The notes below the pieces were generated by a model that saw nothing but the letters and a program-made list of their open reading frames with translations, did not search any database and was not told the DNA's origin. Positions 26,727-36,075 of a stretch of DNA of 64,000 bases are shown piece after piece (positions within the stretch are counted from its first letter, which is position 1; each line of letters opens with the position of its first letter). The stretch is from RGIG6165 sp045538835 (GTDB lineage Bacteria; Bacillota; Clostridia; Oscillospirales; Feifaniaceae). The position numbers and the translations under genes were made by a program. The stretch spans positions 1 to 64,000 of the forward strand of contig JAZQEF010000001.1 in the NCBI GenBank assembly GCA_045538835.1. The letters are read 5' to 3'.

Positions 26727-27383
26727 CTACACCCCAATAAGTGATAATATCTTTATTATAAAATTTATCATAGCAGACGATACACTTGAAACAGCATTTG
26801 ATAAATAGTTAGAGAAAAACCCAAGATAACTGAGCAAGATAATTGCCAATGTTCCAAAACGTTCATATTGCATCAATTTAAAATATGCCTTGTCCGAAAG
26901 TACGGCATAAACAAGTTTTGAACCGTCAAGCGGCGGAAATGGGATAAGATTGAATGCCATTAAAACAAGATTAACTTGAATAAAATACGAAAATGCATAA
27001 ACTACCTGAGCCGAATATACATTTGCAAAGCGCCAATAAAGAACGTAGGCAACAGTGCCTATAAACGCCATGAGAAAGTTTGATACGGGACCCGCAAGCG
27101 CGGTTATAGCCATTCCCCTTTTGGGATTTTTAAAATAATATGGATTTACGGGAACTGATTTCGCCCAGCCAAACGAAAAGAAAATCATTGCTACCGTGCC
27201 CACAGGATCAAGATGCGCAAGCGGATTAAGCGTAAGCCTGCCCATATTTTTTGCAGTATGGTCTCCAAGTTTGTATGCGACAAAACCGTGTGCAAACTCA
27301 TGCACTGAGAGGCTGAAAATCAAAAACGGTAAAACAATAAGTTTAGGTGTTAAATTTGATAAATAATTAATAAATATATTCAT
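26727..27383 (-). CDS. Site-2 protease family membrane metallopeptidase (M50)
   Basis: A 218-residue polytopic protein with the zinc motif HEFAH (in SLSVHEFAHGFVAYK, near residue 28) and the third ligand in NLIPFPPLDGSKL. Family members cut proteins within the membrane; this short type lacks a PDZ domain, and its target is unknown. It is the first gene of the scp-gerW-dac-rlu-cmk run. Upstream is the pfkA terminator. Confidence 0.9.
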   Translation of the reverse strand: MNIFINYLSNLTPKLIVLPFLIFSLSVHEFAHGFVAYKLGDHTAKNMGRLTLNPLAHLDPVGTVAMIFFSFGWAKSVPVNPYYFKNPKRGMAITALAGPVSNFLMAFIGTVAYVLYWRFANVYSAQVVYAFSYFIQVNLVLMAFNLIPFPPLDGSKLVYAVLSDKAYFKLMQYERFGTLAIILLSYLGFFSNYLSNAVSSVSSAMINFIIKILSLIGV

Positions 27384-27424
27384 ATAGACTATTATAAATT
27401 AAAAATATATAAAAATCAATAATA

Positions 27425-27451
27425 AAGGGGTATCACCTGTCGATACCCCTT
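27425..27451 (-). terminator. Terminator of the dnaE-pfkA operon
   Basis: A 10-bp perfect inverted repeat (27425-27434 and 27442-27451), five bases below the pfkA stop, followed on the minus strand by an A/T-rich stretch. Confidence 0.75.
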
Positions 27452-27455
27452 AAAA

Positions 27456-28460
27456 TTATCTTTTACCGTATTTTTCAAGACCTGCTGATGAGATAGCGTA
27501 AGCCATCTTATACATTTCTTCATCGATTGATTTCTTCATTTTGAGTGCATCTTGAATATCAAAGTTAACGATTTTTCCGTCTTTTACACCGACAACTCTG
27601 TCACCGATACCCTGTGAGAGAAGTTTAACTGCTTCATAACCGAGACGGCTTGCCCATACTCTATCATTTGCGGTGGGTGAACCGCCACGCTGAACATGAC
27701 CTAAAACAGTTGTCTTTGTTTCAATGCCGACTTCGTTTTTGATTTTTTCAGCAAGTACATCAATACTGCCGACACCTTCAGCAACAACAATGATAAAGTG
27801 ATGTCTGCCCGCATTCATCGCAGCCTTCATTCTTACTATTATTTCTTCCTGAATGTCTATAGGCATTTCGGGAATTAAAATTGCCATCGCACCTGTTGCA
27901 ATACCTGCATTAAGAGCAATGTAACCTGCATTTCTGCCCATTACTTCTATTATCGAGCATCTGTCATGCGACTGCATTGTATCTCTTATCTTATCTATAC
28001 AATCCACACAAGTATTTACGGCAGTATCAAAACCGATAGTATATTCACTGCATGATATGTCATTATCAATTGTTCCGGGTATGCCAACACACGGAATACC
28101 GTGCTTTGATAAGTCGCTCGCACCTCTGAAAGAACCGTCACCACCAATAACAACAACGCCCTCAAGACCAAGTTTCTTACAGGTATCAATAGCTTCCATA
28201 ACACCTTCTTCAGTTTTGAATTTCGGACTTCTTGCGGTATAAAGCACCGTACCGCCGCGAGCAACAACTTCACTTACGCTTTTAGATGTAAGTTGGATTG
28301 TTTCGCCTTCGATAAGACCGTTATAACCCCTTCTGATTCCGACAACTTCAATATCTTTATCAAGCGCAGCTCTTACAACTGCACGAATAGCTGTATTCAT
28401 TCCGGGCGCATCGCCGCCACTGGTGAGTACGCCTATTTTTTTAACTTTTTTCTCTGACAT
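27456..28460 (-). CDS. pfkA: ATP-dependent 6-phosphofructokinase
   Basis: Phosphorylates fructose-6-phosphate, the committed step of glycolysis. The 334 residues show the ATP loop GVLTSGGDAPGMN, GIRRGYNGL, the GGDGS motif (VVIGGDGSFRGA), the catalytic GIPGTIDND, and the substrate motif IEVMGRNAGYIAL. GGDGS rather than GGENT-type variants points to ATP as the donor. It lies 52 bases after dnaE with an AGGAGG ribosome site. Confidence 0.97.
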   Translation of the reverse strand: MSEKKVKKIGVLTSGGDAPGMNTAIRAVVRAALDKDIEVVGIRRGYNGLIEGETIQLTSKSVSEVVARGGTVLYTARSPKFKTEEGVMEAIDTCKKLGLEGVVVIGGDGSFRGASDLSKHGIPCVGIPGTIDNDISCSEYTIGFDTAVNTCVDCIDKIRDTMQSHDRCSIIEVMGRNAGYIALNAGIATGAMAILIPEMPIDIQEEIIVRMKAAMNAGRHHFIIVVAEGVGSIDVLAEKIKNEVGIETKTTVLGHVQRGGSPTANDRVWASRLGYEAVKLLSQGIGDRVVGVKDGKIVNFDIQDALKMKKSIDEEMYKMAYAISSAGLEKYGKR

Positions 28461-28512
28461 AACTCAACCTCCTAAAAAGATAAGTAATATTATAGCACAA
28501 ATTAATAAAATA

Positions 28513-31500
28513 TCAATCGCTTTTTTCGACAACATTCTTTTCTCCGAGAATTTCTTTAAGTTCTCTTAAAAGAACATGACAAGGTTCTACCCATAAAGAT
28601 CTGCTTGCCTGATGATATTTTCCGTCATCAGATGTATACACGATAAGCGGAACAGCACCGTCAAACACCTTGCATACATTTAACGACTTTTTAAGTACAT
28701 CGCTGTCCATATTCGGAACTTTTATATAAAGTTTTCTGCCTCCCTGTTTTAGCGGAGCCGCCTTAGGGCTTTCTGCCGTTTTATATTCTTTTATACCGCA
28801 TGCACTGCCTAAAACTGCTTTTACCGGCTCATCTTCTCTCGCAGAAACTCTGACTTCTGCCACAATAACGTTATTCTCGGCAAGTATTCCTCTGAATTTT
28901 TCAAGAATCTTTGCAAAAACGAGCATTTCCAGCGCCGCAGTTCCGTCGTCAAGTCCCACAAATGCCATCACAGAATTGTTTTTTGTGTGTTTAAGTTTAA
29001 AACTTGTTACAACTGCGACCATAACGACTGTATCATTATCTTTTACAGTCTTTTCACCGTCTTCCTTAAAGGAATCGATTATCTTTCTGATAGAAACAGG
29101 ATCTATTTTCTTTATTTCCGACTCATATTCGGAGAGCGGATGCCCCGATACATACAGTCCCACCGCATCACGTTCAGCGCGCAGAAGTTCAAGTTTCGGC
29201 AATTCCGGGATATCGGGATAGACCTGTGAAAAAGCGTTATTCTCGTTAGATTCACCAAACATATCCATTTGTCCCTCGATAGTTTTTCCGCCGAGGTCCG
29301 AAATCGAATCCATCATAGACTCGTATGTTTCAAGCATCTGGCTTCGCTTAAGTCCCAGAGAATCAAGAGCGCCGGCATTTATAAGCATCTGTACAGCCTT
29401 TTTGTTTATTGATGTGCTGTCCATACGTTTGAGAAAATCTTCAAAACTTGCAAATTTACCGCGATCATTTCTCTCTTTTATCAATTCTTCAATGACACCG
29501 AAGCCAATGCTTTTTATTGCCACGAGTCCAAATCTGATGGCGTTTTCCGAAACAGAGAAACCAATAAAACTCTTATTGACATCCGGGGGTAAAATCTCAA
29601 TGCCTATATTATTACACTCGGCAATATATTCAACGACTTTGTCTGTGTTTCCTATAACACTTGTCAGTAGTGCCGCCATATATTCACAAGGATATCTGCA
29701 TTTGAGATATGCCGTTCTGTATGCAACCGCCGCATATGCCGCAGCATGAGATTTATTGAATGCATATGATGCAAACGATGCCATATCGTCAAATAATTTT
29801 GTAGCAGTCTGTTCATCTATACCGTTTGCAACACAACCGCAGTTCTCACCCTCTTTGCCGTATATAAAAGCGTGTCTTTCTTTTTCAAGAACATCTGCCT
29901 TTTTCTTGGACATTGCACGGCGTACAAGATCAGCCTTGCCAAAAGAATATCCTGCAAGTTCACGGAATATCTGCATTACCTGCTCTTGATAAACTATGCA
30001 TCCATACGTCATATTGAGTATTGGTTCAAGAAGCGGTGTGGCGTATTTAACACGCTCGGGATAATGCATATTTGCGATATAAGTCGGTATGGAATCCATA
30101 GGACCGGGACGATAGAGTGATATAGCAGCAATGATATCTTCAAAACAGGTGGGTTTCATCTCGCAGAGCATCTGTCTCATACCGTTTGATTCAAGTTGGA
30201 ATACTCCCGAAGTATTTCCCTCCGAGAGCATTTTATACACTTCAGGATCGTCAAAAGACTGTTCTTCAACCTGAAATGCGCCCTTACCGCCTATATCTGC
30301 CGAGCCGTGGTTTATAATGTTTTCAGCATATTTTATTACCGTTAAGTTTCTTAGCGCAAGGAAGTCCATTTTCAGAAGTCCAAGACGCTCAAGTGTGGTC
30401 ATCGTGTACTGCGTTATTGCAAGTTCATCACTTTTCTGGAGAGGGACATAACAGTCAACATCTTCACCTGTTATAACAACTCCTGCTGCATGTATAGAAG
30501 AATGTCTGGGCATTCCCTCGATCTTTGCCGCTGTGTCTATCAAATTGCGAACAGTACTGTCATTTTCATAAAGTTCTTTAAGTTCTGATATTTCTTTTAT
30601 GGCATCCATCAGTGTTTTGTGTCTTACAGCAAAATCATTTGGTACAAGTTTTGCAATTTTATCCACATCGCCGTACGGGACATTTAATACTCTGCCGACA
30701 TCTCTTATCGCACCTTTCGCCGCAAATGTACCGAAGGTTACTATCTGTGCCACTTTGTTTCTTCCGTACTTGCTCACAACATAGTCTATGACTTCCTGTC
30801 TTCGCTCTGTGCAGAAGTCAATATCTATATCAGGCATCGTGATACGCTCAGGATTTAAAAAACGCTCAAAAATCAGGTTGTATTTCGTAGGATCGATATC
30901 CGTAATTCCAAGACAGTAAGAAACGATACTTCCCGCAGCCGAGCCTCTTCCGGGACCGACGGGTATATCTCTGTCTTTGGCAAATTTCACAAAATCCCAT
31001 ACTATCAGAAAATAGTCCACATATCCCATATCTCTTATCGTAGAAAGTTCGTACTGCATTCTTTCGATGAGTTCATCGGATGCCGCAGGATATCTCTTAT
31101 CAAAACCGATTTTCACCTGTTCACAGAGATATTCATACGCCTCTCTTCCCTCAGGAAGTTGGTATTTAGGAAGATGAAAATTACCGAATTCAAAATCATA
31201 ATTACACTTATCTGCAATTTTTAAAGTGTTCTCAATGGCATCTTCATATCTGTCGAAGAGTTTTCTCATTTCGTCTTCGCTCTTCATATAAAACTCTTCT
31301 GTAGGAAATGCCATAGCATTTTCATCATCGATGGTTTTAGCCGTTTGGACACACATCAAAACATTCTGCATATATGCATCTTCTTTGCTTATATAGTGAA
31401 CGTCATTTGTCGCCACAAGAGGAATGTCAAGTTCACGGGAAATTTTTTCAAGTTCCCTGTTTACAACAAGTTGTTCATCGATTCCGTGATTTTGCAGTTC

Positions 31501-32016
31501 CAAATAATAGTCTTCACCAAATATGTCTTTATATTCAAGTGCAAGTTTACGGGCACCTTCAATATCATCAGCAAGAATTTTTTGAGGCACAGCGCCTGCA
31601 ATACATGCTGAAAGCGCAACAAGACCCTCACTGTGCGCACGAAGTTCATTCATATCTGTGCGGGGTTTTATATAAAATCCGTCCATAAACGCTTTTGAAA
31701 CTATTTTTAAAAGATTTTCATAGCCTTTTTTATTTTTTACCAAAAGAACAAGATGGTTATTGTCACTGTCAAAACGGTGTTCTTTATCATACATAGTTCT
31801 GGGAGCAACATATACTTCGCATCCTATAATGGGCTTTACGCCCGCTTCTTTGGCCGCATTGTAAAAATCGACGCAACCGTACATGACACCGTGATCTGTT
31901 ATCGCCACCGCTGCCTGTCCGAGTTCCTTAGCCTTTTTCACAATATCTTTTATACGGCATGCGCCGTCCAAAAGACTGTATTCTGAATGTAAATGAAGAT
32001 GAACAAAACTGCTCAA
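28513..32016 (-). CDS. dnaE: DNA polymerase III alpha subunit, DnaE type
   Basis: A replicative polymerase of 1167 residues, the normal DnaE length. The PHP domain (HLHSEYSLLDGA, AITDHGVMYG) leads, followed by the palm with catalytic acids in MPDIDIDFCTERR, the tandem helix-hairpin-helix text (SINKKAVQMLINAGALDSLG), and a C-terminal OB fold (VVMVAVVTSFKLKHTKNNSVMAFV). Firmicutes normally also have PolC; it is not in this window. The gene lies between whiA and pfkA. Confidence 0.97.
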   Translation of the reverse strand: MSSFVHLHLHSEYSLLDGACRIKDIVKKAKELGQAAVAITDHGVMYGCVDFYNAAKEAGVKPIIGCEVYVAPRTMYDKEHRFDSDNNHLVLLVKNKKGYENLLKIVSKAFMDGFYIKPRTDMNELRAHSEGLVALSACIAGAVPQKILADDIEGARKLALEYKDIFGEDYYLELQNHGIDEQLVVNRELEKISRELDIPLVATNDVHYISKEDAYMQNVLMCVQTAKTIDDENAMAFPTEEFYMKSEDEMRKLFDRYEDAIENTLKIADKCNYDFEFGNFHLPKYQLPEGREAYEYLCEQVKIGFDKRYPAASDELIERMQYELSTIRDMGYVDYFLIVWDFVKFAKDRDIPVGPGRGSAAGSIVSYCLGITDIDPTKYNLIFERFLNPERITMPDIDIDFCTERRQEVIDYVVSKYGRNKVAQIVTFGTFAAKGAIRDVGRVLNVPYGDVDKIAKLVPNDFAVRHKTLMDAIKEISELKELYENDSTVRNLIDTAAKIEGMPRHSSIHAAGVVITGEDVDCYVPLQKSDELAITQYTMTTLERLGLLKMDFLALRNLTVIKYAENIINHGSADIGGKGAFQVEEQSFDDPEVYKMLSEGNTSGVFQLESNGMRQMLCEMKPTCFEDIIAAISLYRPGPMDSIPTYIANMHYPERVKYATPLLEPILNMTYGCIVYQEQVMQIFRELAGYSFGKADLVRRAMSKKKADVLEKERHAFIYGKEGENCGCVANGIDEQTATKLFDDMASFASYAFNKSHAAAYAAVAYRTAYLKCRYPCEYMAALLTSVIGNTDKVVEYIAECNNIGIEILPPDVNKSFIGFSVSENAIRFGLVAIKSIGFGVIEELIKERNDRGKFASFEDFLKRMDSTSINKKAVQMLINAGALDSLGLKRSQMLETYESMMDSISDLGGKTIEGQMDMFGESNENNAFSQVYPDIPELPKLELLRAERDAVGLYVSGHPLSEYESEIKKIDPVSIRKIIDSFKEDGEKTVKDNDTVVMVAVVTSFKLKHTKNNSVMAFVGLDDGTAALEMLVFAKILEKFRGILAENNVIVAEVRVSAREDEPVKAVLGSACGIKEYKTAESPKAAPLKQGGRKLYIKVPNMDSDVLKKSLNVCKVFDGAVPLIVYTSDDGKYHQASRSLWVEPCHVLLRELKEILGEKNVVEKSD

Positions 32017-32026
32017 AGTTTACCCC

Positions 32027-32926
32027 CTACATTTTATCTGCAAGTTCAATTATCTTTCTGAGTCGTCTGTTAATATATGACTTTCCGTATTTTCTTTCAC
32101 TTAATTCTGACAATAGCGAAAGCGAAGCATCGGGATTCTCAAGTCTTAAGTCTGCTATTTCTTTTATATCATCGGCAAGTTTTTCATAAACGCCGCTTTT
32201 TTTTAGTTTTTCTATAGCCTGTCTGTGTGTAACTGAAATATCGACCGTCTTTTTTAAATTTGCAAGACTGTAATTCTGCTGACGTGTAAGCGCATTTCTC
32301 ATGTCTTTTTCTATCTTTGCATTCATCAAATCAAAAATAGTGGATTTTGCGCCAATAAGATTTAAAAAATCTTCTATGACAGAACTGTCACGGTAATATA
32401 CCACATACGAACTTTTTCGCATTGAAATAAAAGGTTTTGATAAATTTTCCTCAAGCAAAAGTGCCAGATCCTGCGCCCTCTTTTTTGAAGAAATATCAAA
32501 TTCAAGCCTGTAATCCTTCTGCGGATCAGATATCATTCCGCAGGATAAGAATGCGCCAGCAAAAAAGGCGTAAGCGCACATATCACAATCAAAAACCGCA
32601 CGGTTGATCCTAAGCGCCGTTTCATTTATAGAGTTTCCCATTATTTCAAAAAGTTTGTACGCCTCTTCATCCTCTGCCGATACTGTAAAATTCCTTGCGC
32701 CTGCAGACGTCGAAAGCGTGACACCGCAGACAGAATCTGCAAGAACACACAGTTTTTTAACAACGTCTGCACTTTTGATATTGAGTTTAAAACTGTCACT
32801 TTTATATGTACCCGAAAAGAGTAACATGCCGTAAAGATACGAAATCTTACAACAATCTCGCGCAAACTTCTTGTTTTCGGATATTTCTTTTTTTACATTG
32901 TCATTGAATGATAACTTTTCTGTCAC
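32027..32926 (-). CDS. whiA: DNA-binding protein WhiA
   Basis: A conserved Gram-positive protein with a LAGLIDADG-like homing endonuclease fold without nuclease activity, plus a C-terminal helix-turn-helix. It affects cell division and chromosome separation. The 299 residues include the start KLSFNDNVKKEISEN, LSCGMISDPQKDYRLEF, and the HTH stretch NPDASLSLLSELSERKYGKSYINRRLRKI. It overlaps rapZ by four bases, the usual Firmicutes order. Confidence 0.95.
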   Translation of the reverse strand: MTEKLSFNDNVKKEISENKKFARDCCKISYLYGMLLFSGTYKSDSFKLNIKSADVVKKLCVLADSVCGVTLSTSAGARNFTVSAEDEEAYKLFEIMGNSINETALRINRAVFDCDMCAYAFFAGAFLSCGMISDPQKDYRLEFDISSKKRAQDLALLLEENLSKPFISMRKSSYVVYYRDSSVIEDFLNLIGAKSTIFDLMNAKIEKDMRNALTRQQNYSLANLKKTVDISVTHRQAIEKLKKSGVYEKLADDIKEIADLRLENPDASLSLLSELSERKYGKSYINRRLRKIIELADKM

Positions 32927-33780
32927 TTTTTTATATCCCTATGATTAACCAGACAGGTAACTATATTGTCATTGATAAATTTACCGAGTTTACAAGCAAA
33001 AGTAACACTTCTGTGTTTACCTCCTGTACAGCCTATGGCAACTGTAATGCTCGGCTTACCTTCTTTAATGTAAAGAGGTATCATAAACGCCATCATATCT
33101 TCAAGTTTGACAAGAAACTCTTTTGCCTCATCAAAACTCATCACATAATCCGATACAGGAGAATCAAGTCCTGTAAGTTCTTTAAGTTCAGGAATCCAAT
33201 AAGGATTGGGAAAACATCTTACATCAAAAACAATATCCGCATCTTTCGGCGGAGCATATTTAAAGCCAAATGATGTTACATTCACAAAGAAAGATGAATC
33301 CTTTTCTTTATTTAAAACTTTCAAAAAATGCTCACGAAACTGCGAAGCAGACATCTTCGATGTGTCAAATACCAAATCAGCAGATGCTTTTACCGGTGCC
33401 ATAAGCGCCCTTTCGCGTGCGATTGCACTTTCAAGTCCCGGATAATCTATATTCTGGAGCGGATGTTTTACACGCAATTCTTTATATCTTGATACGAGAA
33501 CATCATCCTCACATTCAAGATAGATGAGTTTATACGGAATTCCCGATTTTTTCAAATCTTCCAGACTTTCCATATACTTGTCCATCTTAGACGCACCTCT
33601 TGCGTCTGCAACGAATGCAAGTTTATTTAGTTCACCGCCGGAGGATACACATATATTTATGAAGTTGGGTATAAGTGCCGGAGGCATATTATCAACACAA
33701 TAATAACCCGCATCATCAAGCACATTTACAGCATTTGACTTACCGGATCCCGACATTCCCGAAACAATGATTATCTCCAT
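32923..33780 (-). CDS. rapZ: RapZ (YvcJ) nucleotide-binding protein
   Basis: A P-loop protein of 285 residues. In enterobacteria it guides RNase E to the small RNA that controls glmS; in Firmicutes the role is less clear. Walker A is GMSGSGKS at 8-15, and the C-terminal domain has the conserved AIGCTGGKHRSV and a final RDI(K). It lies between murB and whiA. glmS, whose product it controls in other bacteria, is also in this window (about 41 kb) but without an evident RNA target here. Confidence 0.95.
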   Translation of the reverse strand: MEIIIVSGMSGSGKSNAVNVLDDAGYYCVDNMPPALIPNFINICVSSGGELNKLAFVADARGASKMDKYMESLEDLKKSGIPYKLIYLECEDDVLVSRYKELRVKHPLQNIDYPGLESAIARERALMAPVKASADLVFDTSKMSASQFREHFLKVLNKEKDSSFFVNVTSFGFKYAPPKDADIVFDVRCFPNPYWIPELKELTGLDSPVSDYVMSFDEAKEFLVKLEDMMAFMIPLYIKEGKPSITVAIGCTGGKHRSVTFACKLGKFINDNIVTCLVNHRDIKK

Positions 33781-33789
33781 AAATTCCTC

Positions 33790-34689
33790 CTAATCTATAA
33801 ATCTTATTTCACATTCAAGGTCTACACCGAAACAACCTTTGACTGTGTGTTGGATATGCATTACCAACGCTTTTATGTCATCGGCTTTTGCGCCGCCGAT
33901 ATTGATTATAAATCCCGCATGTTTCATTGAAACCTGCGCTCCGCCTATCGTGCAGCCTTTAAGTCCTGCATCTTCGATCAATTTTCCTGCAAAATAGCCC
34001 TCCGGCCTTTTAAATACAGAGCCCGCGCTCGGATATTCAAGCGGCTGTTTATCCTTTCTCTTGCCGAGATTTTCTCTCATAAGAGCCGAAATTTCTTCGA
34101 CATTACCTTTTTTCAGTTTGAATATTGCCGATACAATAATATCTCCGCTCTCCATATATTTTGAATGACGGTACGAAAAGTCGGATTTATCGGCTAAAAC
34201 ATACTCATTATTACCAAGACACTTGACCGAATAGATAACATCAGAGATCTCACCGCCGTATGCGCCCGCATTCATAAATACAGCGCCGCCCACACTGCCT
34301 GGGATCCCGCAAGCAAATTCAAGCCCTGTAAGTGAATTTGTTTTTGCAAATGAAGCAAGAGCCGAAAGTGTTGTGCCTGCATCGGCAAGAACATAAACTT
34401 CCTCATCTTTTTCTTCAATTATCCTGCAGCCATTAATCGCTTCGGTAAGTATTACTACACCGTTGTAGCCCACATCCGAAAAAACAACATTTGAACCGTT
34501 ACCGATAACGATATAACGAATATCTTTACATAAATCGATAACATCGGTAAGTTGCTTTTCGTCTGATGGGATAGCCATCACTTCAGCAGAACCGCCCACT
34601 TTAAATGATGTATGACCTGCCATATCCTCATTAAATAAAACGGTGTCGCAAATTAGTGATATTCTATTCTTGAATTCGTGTGATATCAT
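33790..34689 (-). CDS. murB: UDP-N-acetylenolpyruvoylglucosamine reductase
   Basis: FAD-dependent reductase making UDP-MurNAc for peptidoglycan. The 299 residues show NTSFKVGG-like FAD text (GHTSFKVGGSAEV), GNGSNVVFSD, the active region ACGIPGSVGGAVFMNAGAYGGE, SYRHSKY, and the catalytic serine in YPSAGSVFKRPEG. The length fits the shorter type II form. It overlaps hprK by four bases. Confidence 0.97.
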   Translation of the reverse strand: MISHEFKNRISLICDTVLFNEDMAGHTSFKVGGSAEVMAIPSDEKQLTDVIDLCKDIRYIVIGNGSNVVFSDVGYNGVVILTEAINGCRIIEEKDEEVYVLADAGTTLSALASFAKTNSLTGLEFACGIPGSVGGAVFMNAGAYGGEISDVIYSVKCLGNNEYVLADKSDFSYRHSKYMESGDIIVSAIFKLKKGNVEEISALMRENLGKRKDKQPLEYPSAGSVFKRPEGYFAGKLIEDAGLKGCTIGGAQVSMKHAGFIINIGGAKADDIKALVMHIQHTVKGCFGVDLECEIRFID

Positions 34690-35624
34690 AAAAGCTCCTG
34701 TGAATGATACTTTTTTTCGAGTTTTTCATTGAGTTCAAGTGCCGCATTATAACCCATTACTTTTTGTCTGTTATTCATTGCAGCAATTTCAATGATGACA
34801 GCAAGGTTTCTGCCCGGCTTAACGGGAACAGTTATCATCGGTACTTCAACACCAAGTATATTCTTGGTTTGAGTATCTATTCCCAGTCTGTCATATTCTT
34901 TTTTATTATCCCAATGTTCAAGTTGAATGACGAGTTCTATCTTTTCCGTCATTTTGACTGCACCCATACCGAATATTCTTCTGACATCGACAACGCCTAT
35001 ACCGCGAATCTCGACATAGTGACGTATGATCTCGGGCGCTGTACCCACAAGCGATATCTCAGAAACTTTTTTGATTTCCACAGCATCGTCTGCAATAAGA
35101 CGGTGACCTCTTTTCACAAGTTCTATCGCCGTTTCACTTTTACCGACACCGCTGTCACCGAGCAAGAGTATACCTTCACCGTATACTTCAACAAGAACAC
35201 CGTGAAGCGTCTCACGGGGAGCAAGTTCCACATTGAGCCAACCTATCAGTGCGCTGATAAAATTAGATGTCACCGCATTTGTTCCCAAAACAGGTATATT
35301 ATATTTTTTTGCCGATTCCAACATACTGTCATAAGGCTCAAATCCGCGTGTCAGAACAAGCGCAGGCAGACCGTGTGCAAAGAAAGCATCAAAATGTTTG
35401 GTCTGTTCTTCAGGAGACAAGTCCTTCATATATGAATTTTCAACTTTACCGAAAAGTTGTATTCTGGTAGGATCGCTGTATTTAAAGAAGCCTGTAAGCT
35501 GTATACCTGCACGGTTTACATCGGACTTAATAATTTTAATATTTTCTCCATCATCAGGCATATAAAAAACTTTGAGCGAAAAATGTTCGATCACTTCACC
35601 GACAGTTACATAATATTCAATCAT
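34686..35624 (-). CDS. hprK: HPr kinase/phosphorylase
   Basis: Phosphorylates or dephosphorylates Ser46 of HPr to set carbon catabolite control. The 312 residues carry the N-terminal domain, the catalytic histidine in ETLHGVLVEVYG (His141), Walker A GDSGVGKS at 156-163, and the HPrK signature near EIRGIGVVDVRRIFGMGAV. It is the first gene of the hprK-murB-rapZ-whiA-dnaE-pfkA cluster, linking sugar sensing to glycolysis and wall precursors. Confidence 0.97.
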   Translation of the reverse strand: MIEYYVTVGEVIEHFSLKVFYMPDDGENIKIIKSDVNRAGIQLTGFFKYSDPTRIQLFGKVENSYMKDLSPEEQTKHFDAFFAHGLPALVLTRGFEPYDSMLESAKKYNIPVLGTNAVTSNFISALIGWLNVELAPRETLHGVLVEVYGEGILLLGDSGVGKSETAIELVKRGHRLIADDAVEIKKVSEISLVGTAPEIIRHYVEIRGIGVVDVRRIFGMGAVKMTEKIELVIQLEHWDNKKEYDRLGIDTQTKNILGVEVPMITVPVKPGRNLAVIIEIAAMNNRQKVMGYNAALELNEKLEKKYHSQELL

Positions 35625-35737
35625 AATTTATTCCTCACACTAATATTTTATATTATTATAATGCATATAAAATAAATATTCAATCAGTCGTTTAAAAACA
35701 CATCAAAAATATTTATAGCCATAATTCAAAAAAAGTC

Positions 35738-35766
35738 TTGCATTTTAGCACTTAATTTGTTAAAAT
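35738..35766 (+). promoter_or_regulatory. Sigma-A promoter of rpmB
   Basis: TTGCAT (35738-35743) and TAAAAT (35761-35766) with a 17-base spacer, about 40 bases before the rpmB start. The rest of the gap to hprK (35625-35737) shows no other clear signal. Confidence 0.7.
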
Positions 35767-35805
35767 GACTGATGTTAATAAATTAAGTTTTAAGGAGGTG
35801 TTCTT

Positions 35806-35994
35806 ATGGCAAAGTGTGACATCTGCGGTAAGGGCGTTACTTTCGGTATCAAGGTATCTCATTCTCACAGAAGAACTAACAGAGATTGGAAGCCTAATGT
35901 TAAAAGAGTAAAAGCTAACATCAACGGCGGTGCCAAGTACATCAATGTTTGTACAAGATGCCTTCGTTCCGGCAAGGTGACCCGTGCGGTCTAA
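35806..35994 (+). CDS. rpmB: 50S ribosomal protein L28 (zinc-ribbon form)
   Basis: A 62-residue ribosomal protein on the plus strand, with AAGGAGG before the ATG. It has both cysteine pairs (CDICGKG at the start, CTRCLRSG near the end), so it is the zinc-binding form. SHRRTNRDWKPNVKRV is the family core. It has its own promoter and terminator. Confidence 0.97.
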   Translation: MAKCDICGKGVTFGIKVSHSHRRTNRDWKPNVKRVKANINGGAKYINVCTRCLRSGKVTRAV

Positions 35995-36007
35995 TTTCCG
36001 CTGATAG

Positions 36008-36031
36008 AACCCCTCTGAAAACAGAGGGGTT
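36008..36031 (+). terminator. Terminator of rpmB
   Basis: A perfect 10-bp inverted repeat (36008-36017 and 36022-36031) with an AAAA loop, 13 bases after the stop, followed by an A/T-rich run. Confidence 0.8.
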
Positions 36032-36044
36032 TAAATTTTACAAA

Positions 36045-36074
36045 AAAGCGTTCGGTTAATTAACCGAACTCTTT
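36045..36074. terminator. Terminator of plsY (bidirectional palindrome)
   Basis: A perfect 20-base palindrome at 36050-36069 is extended by further pairs with one mismatch and is flanked by A-rich and T-rich ends. It begins just below the plsY stop codon and backs up the rpmB terminator from the other side. Confidence 0.75.
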
Positions 36075-36075
36075 T

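Noticed and set aside
34704..35435. A 243-residue plus-strand open frame opposite hprK
   Set aside because: Long but low in plausible protein features (many Cys, His, Phe), without a ribosome site, and fully inside hprK.
36045..36074. A palindromic operator between rpmB and plsY
   Set aside because: The palindrome lies after both genes, not before a start, and has A-rich and T-rich flanks, so it is better read as a shared terminator.
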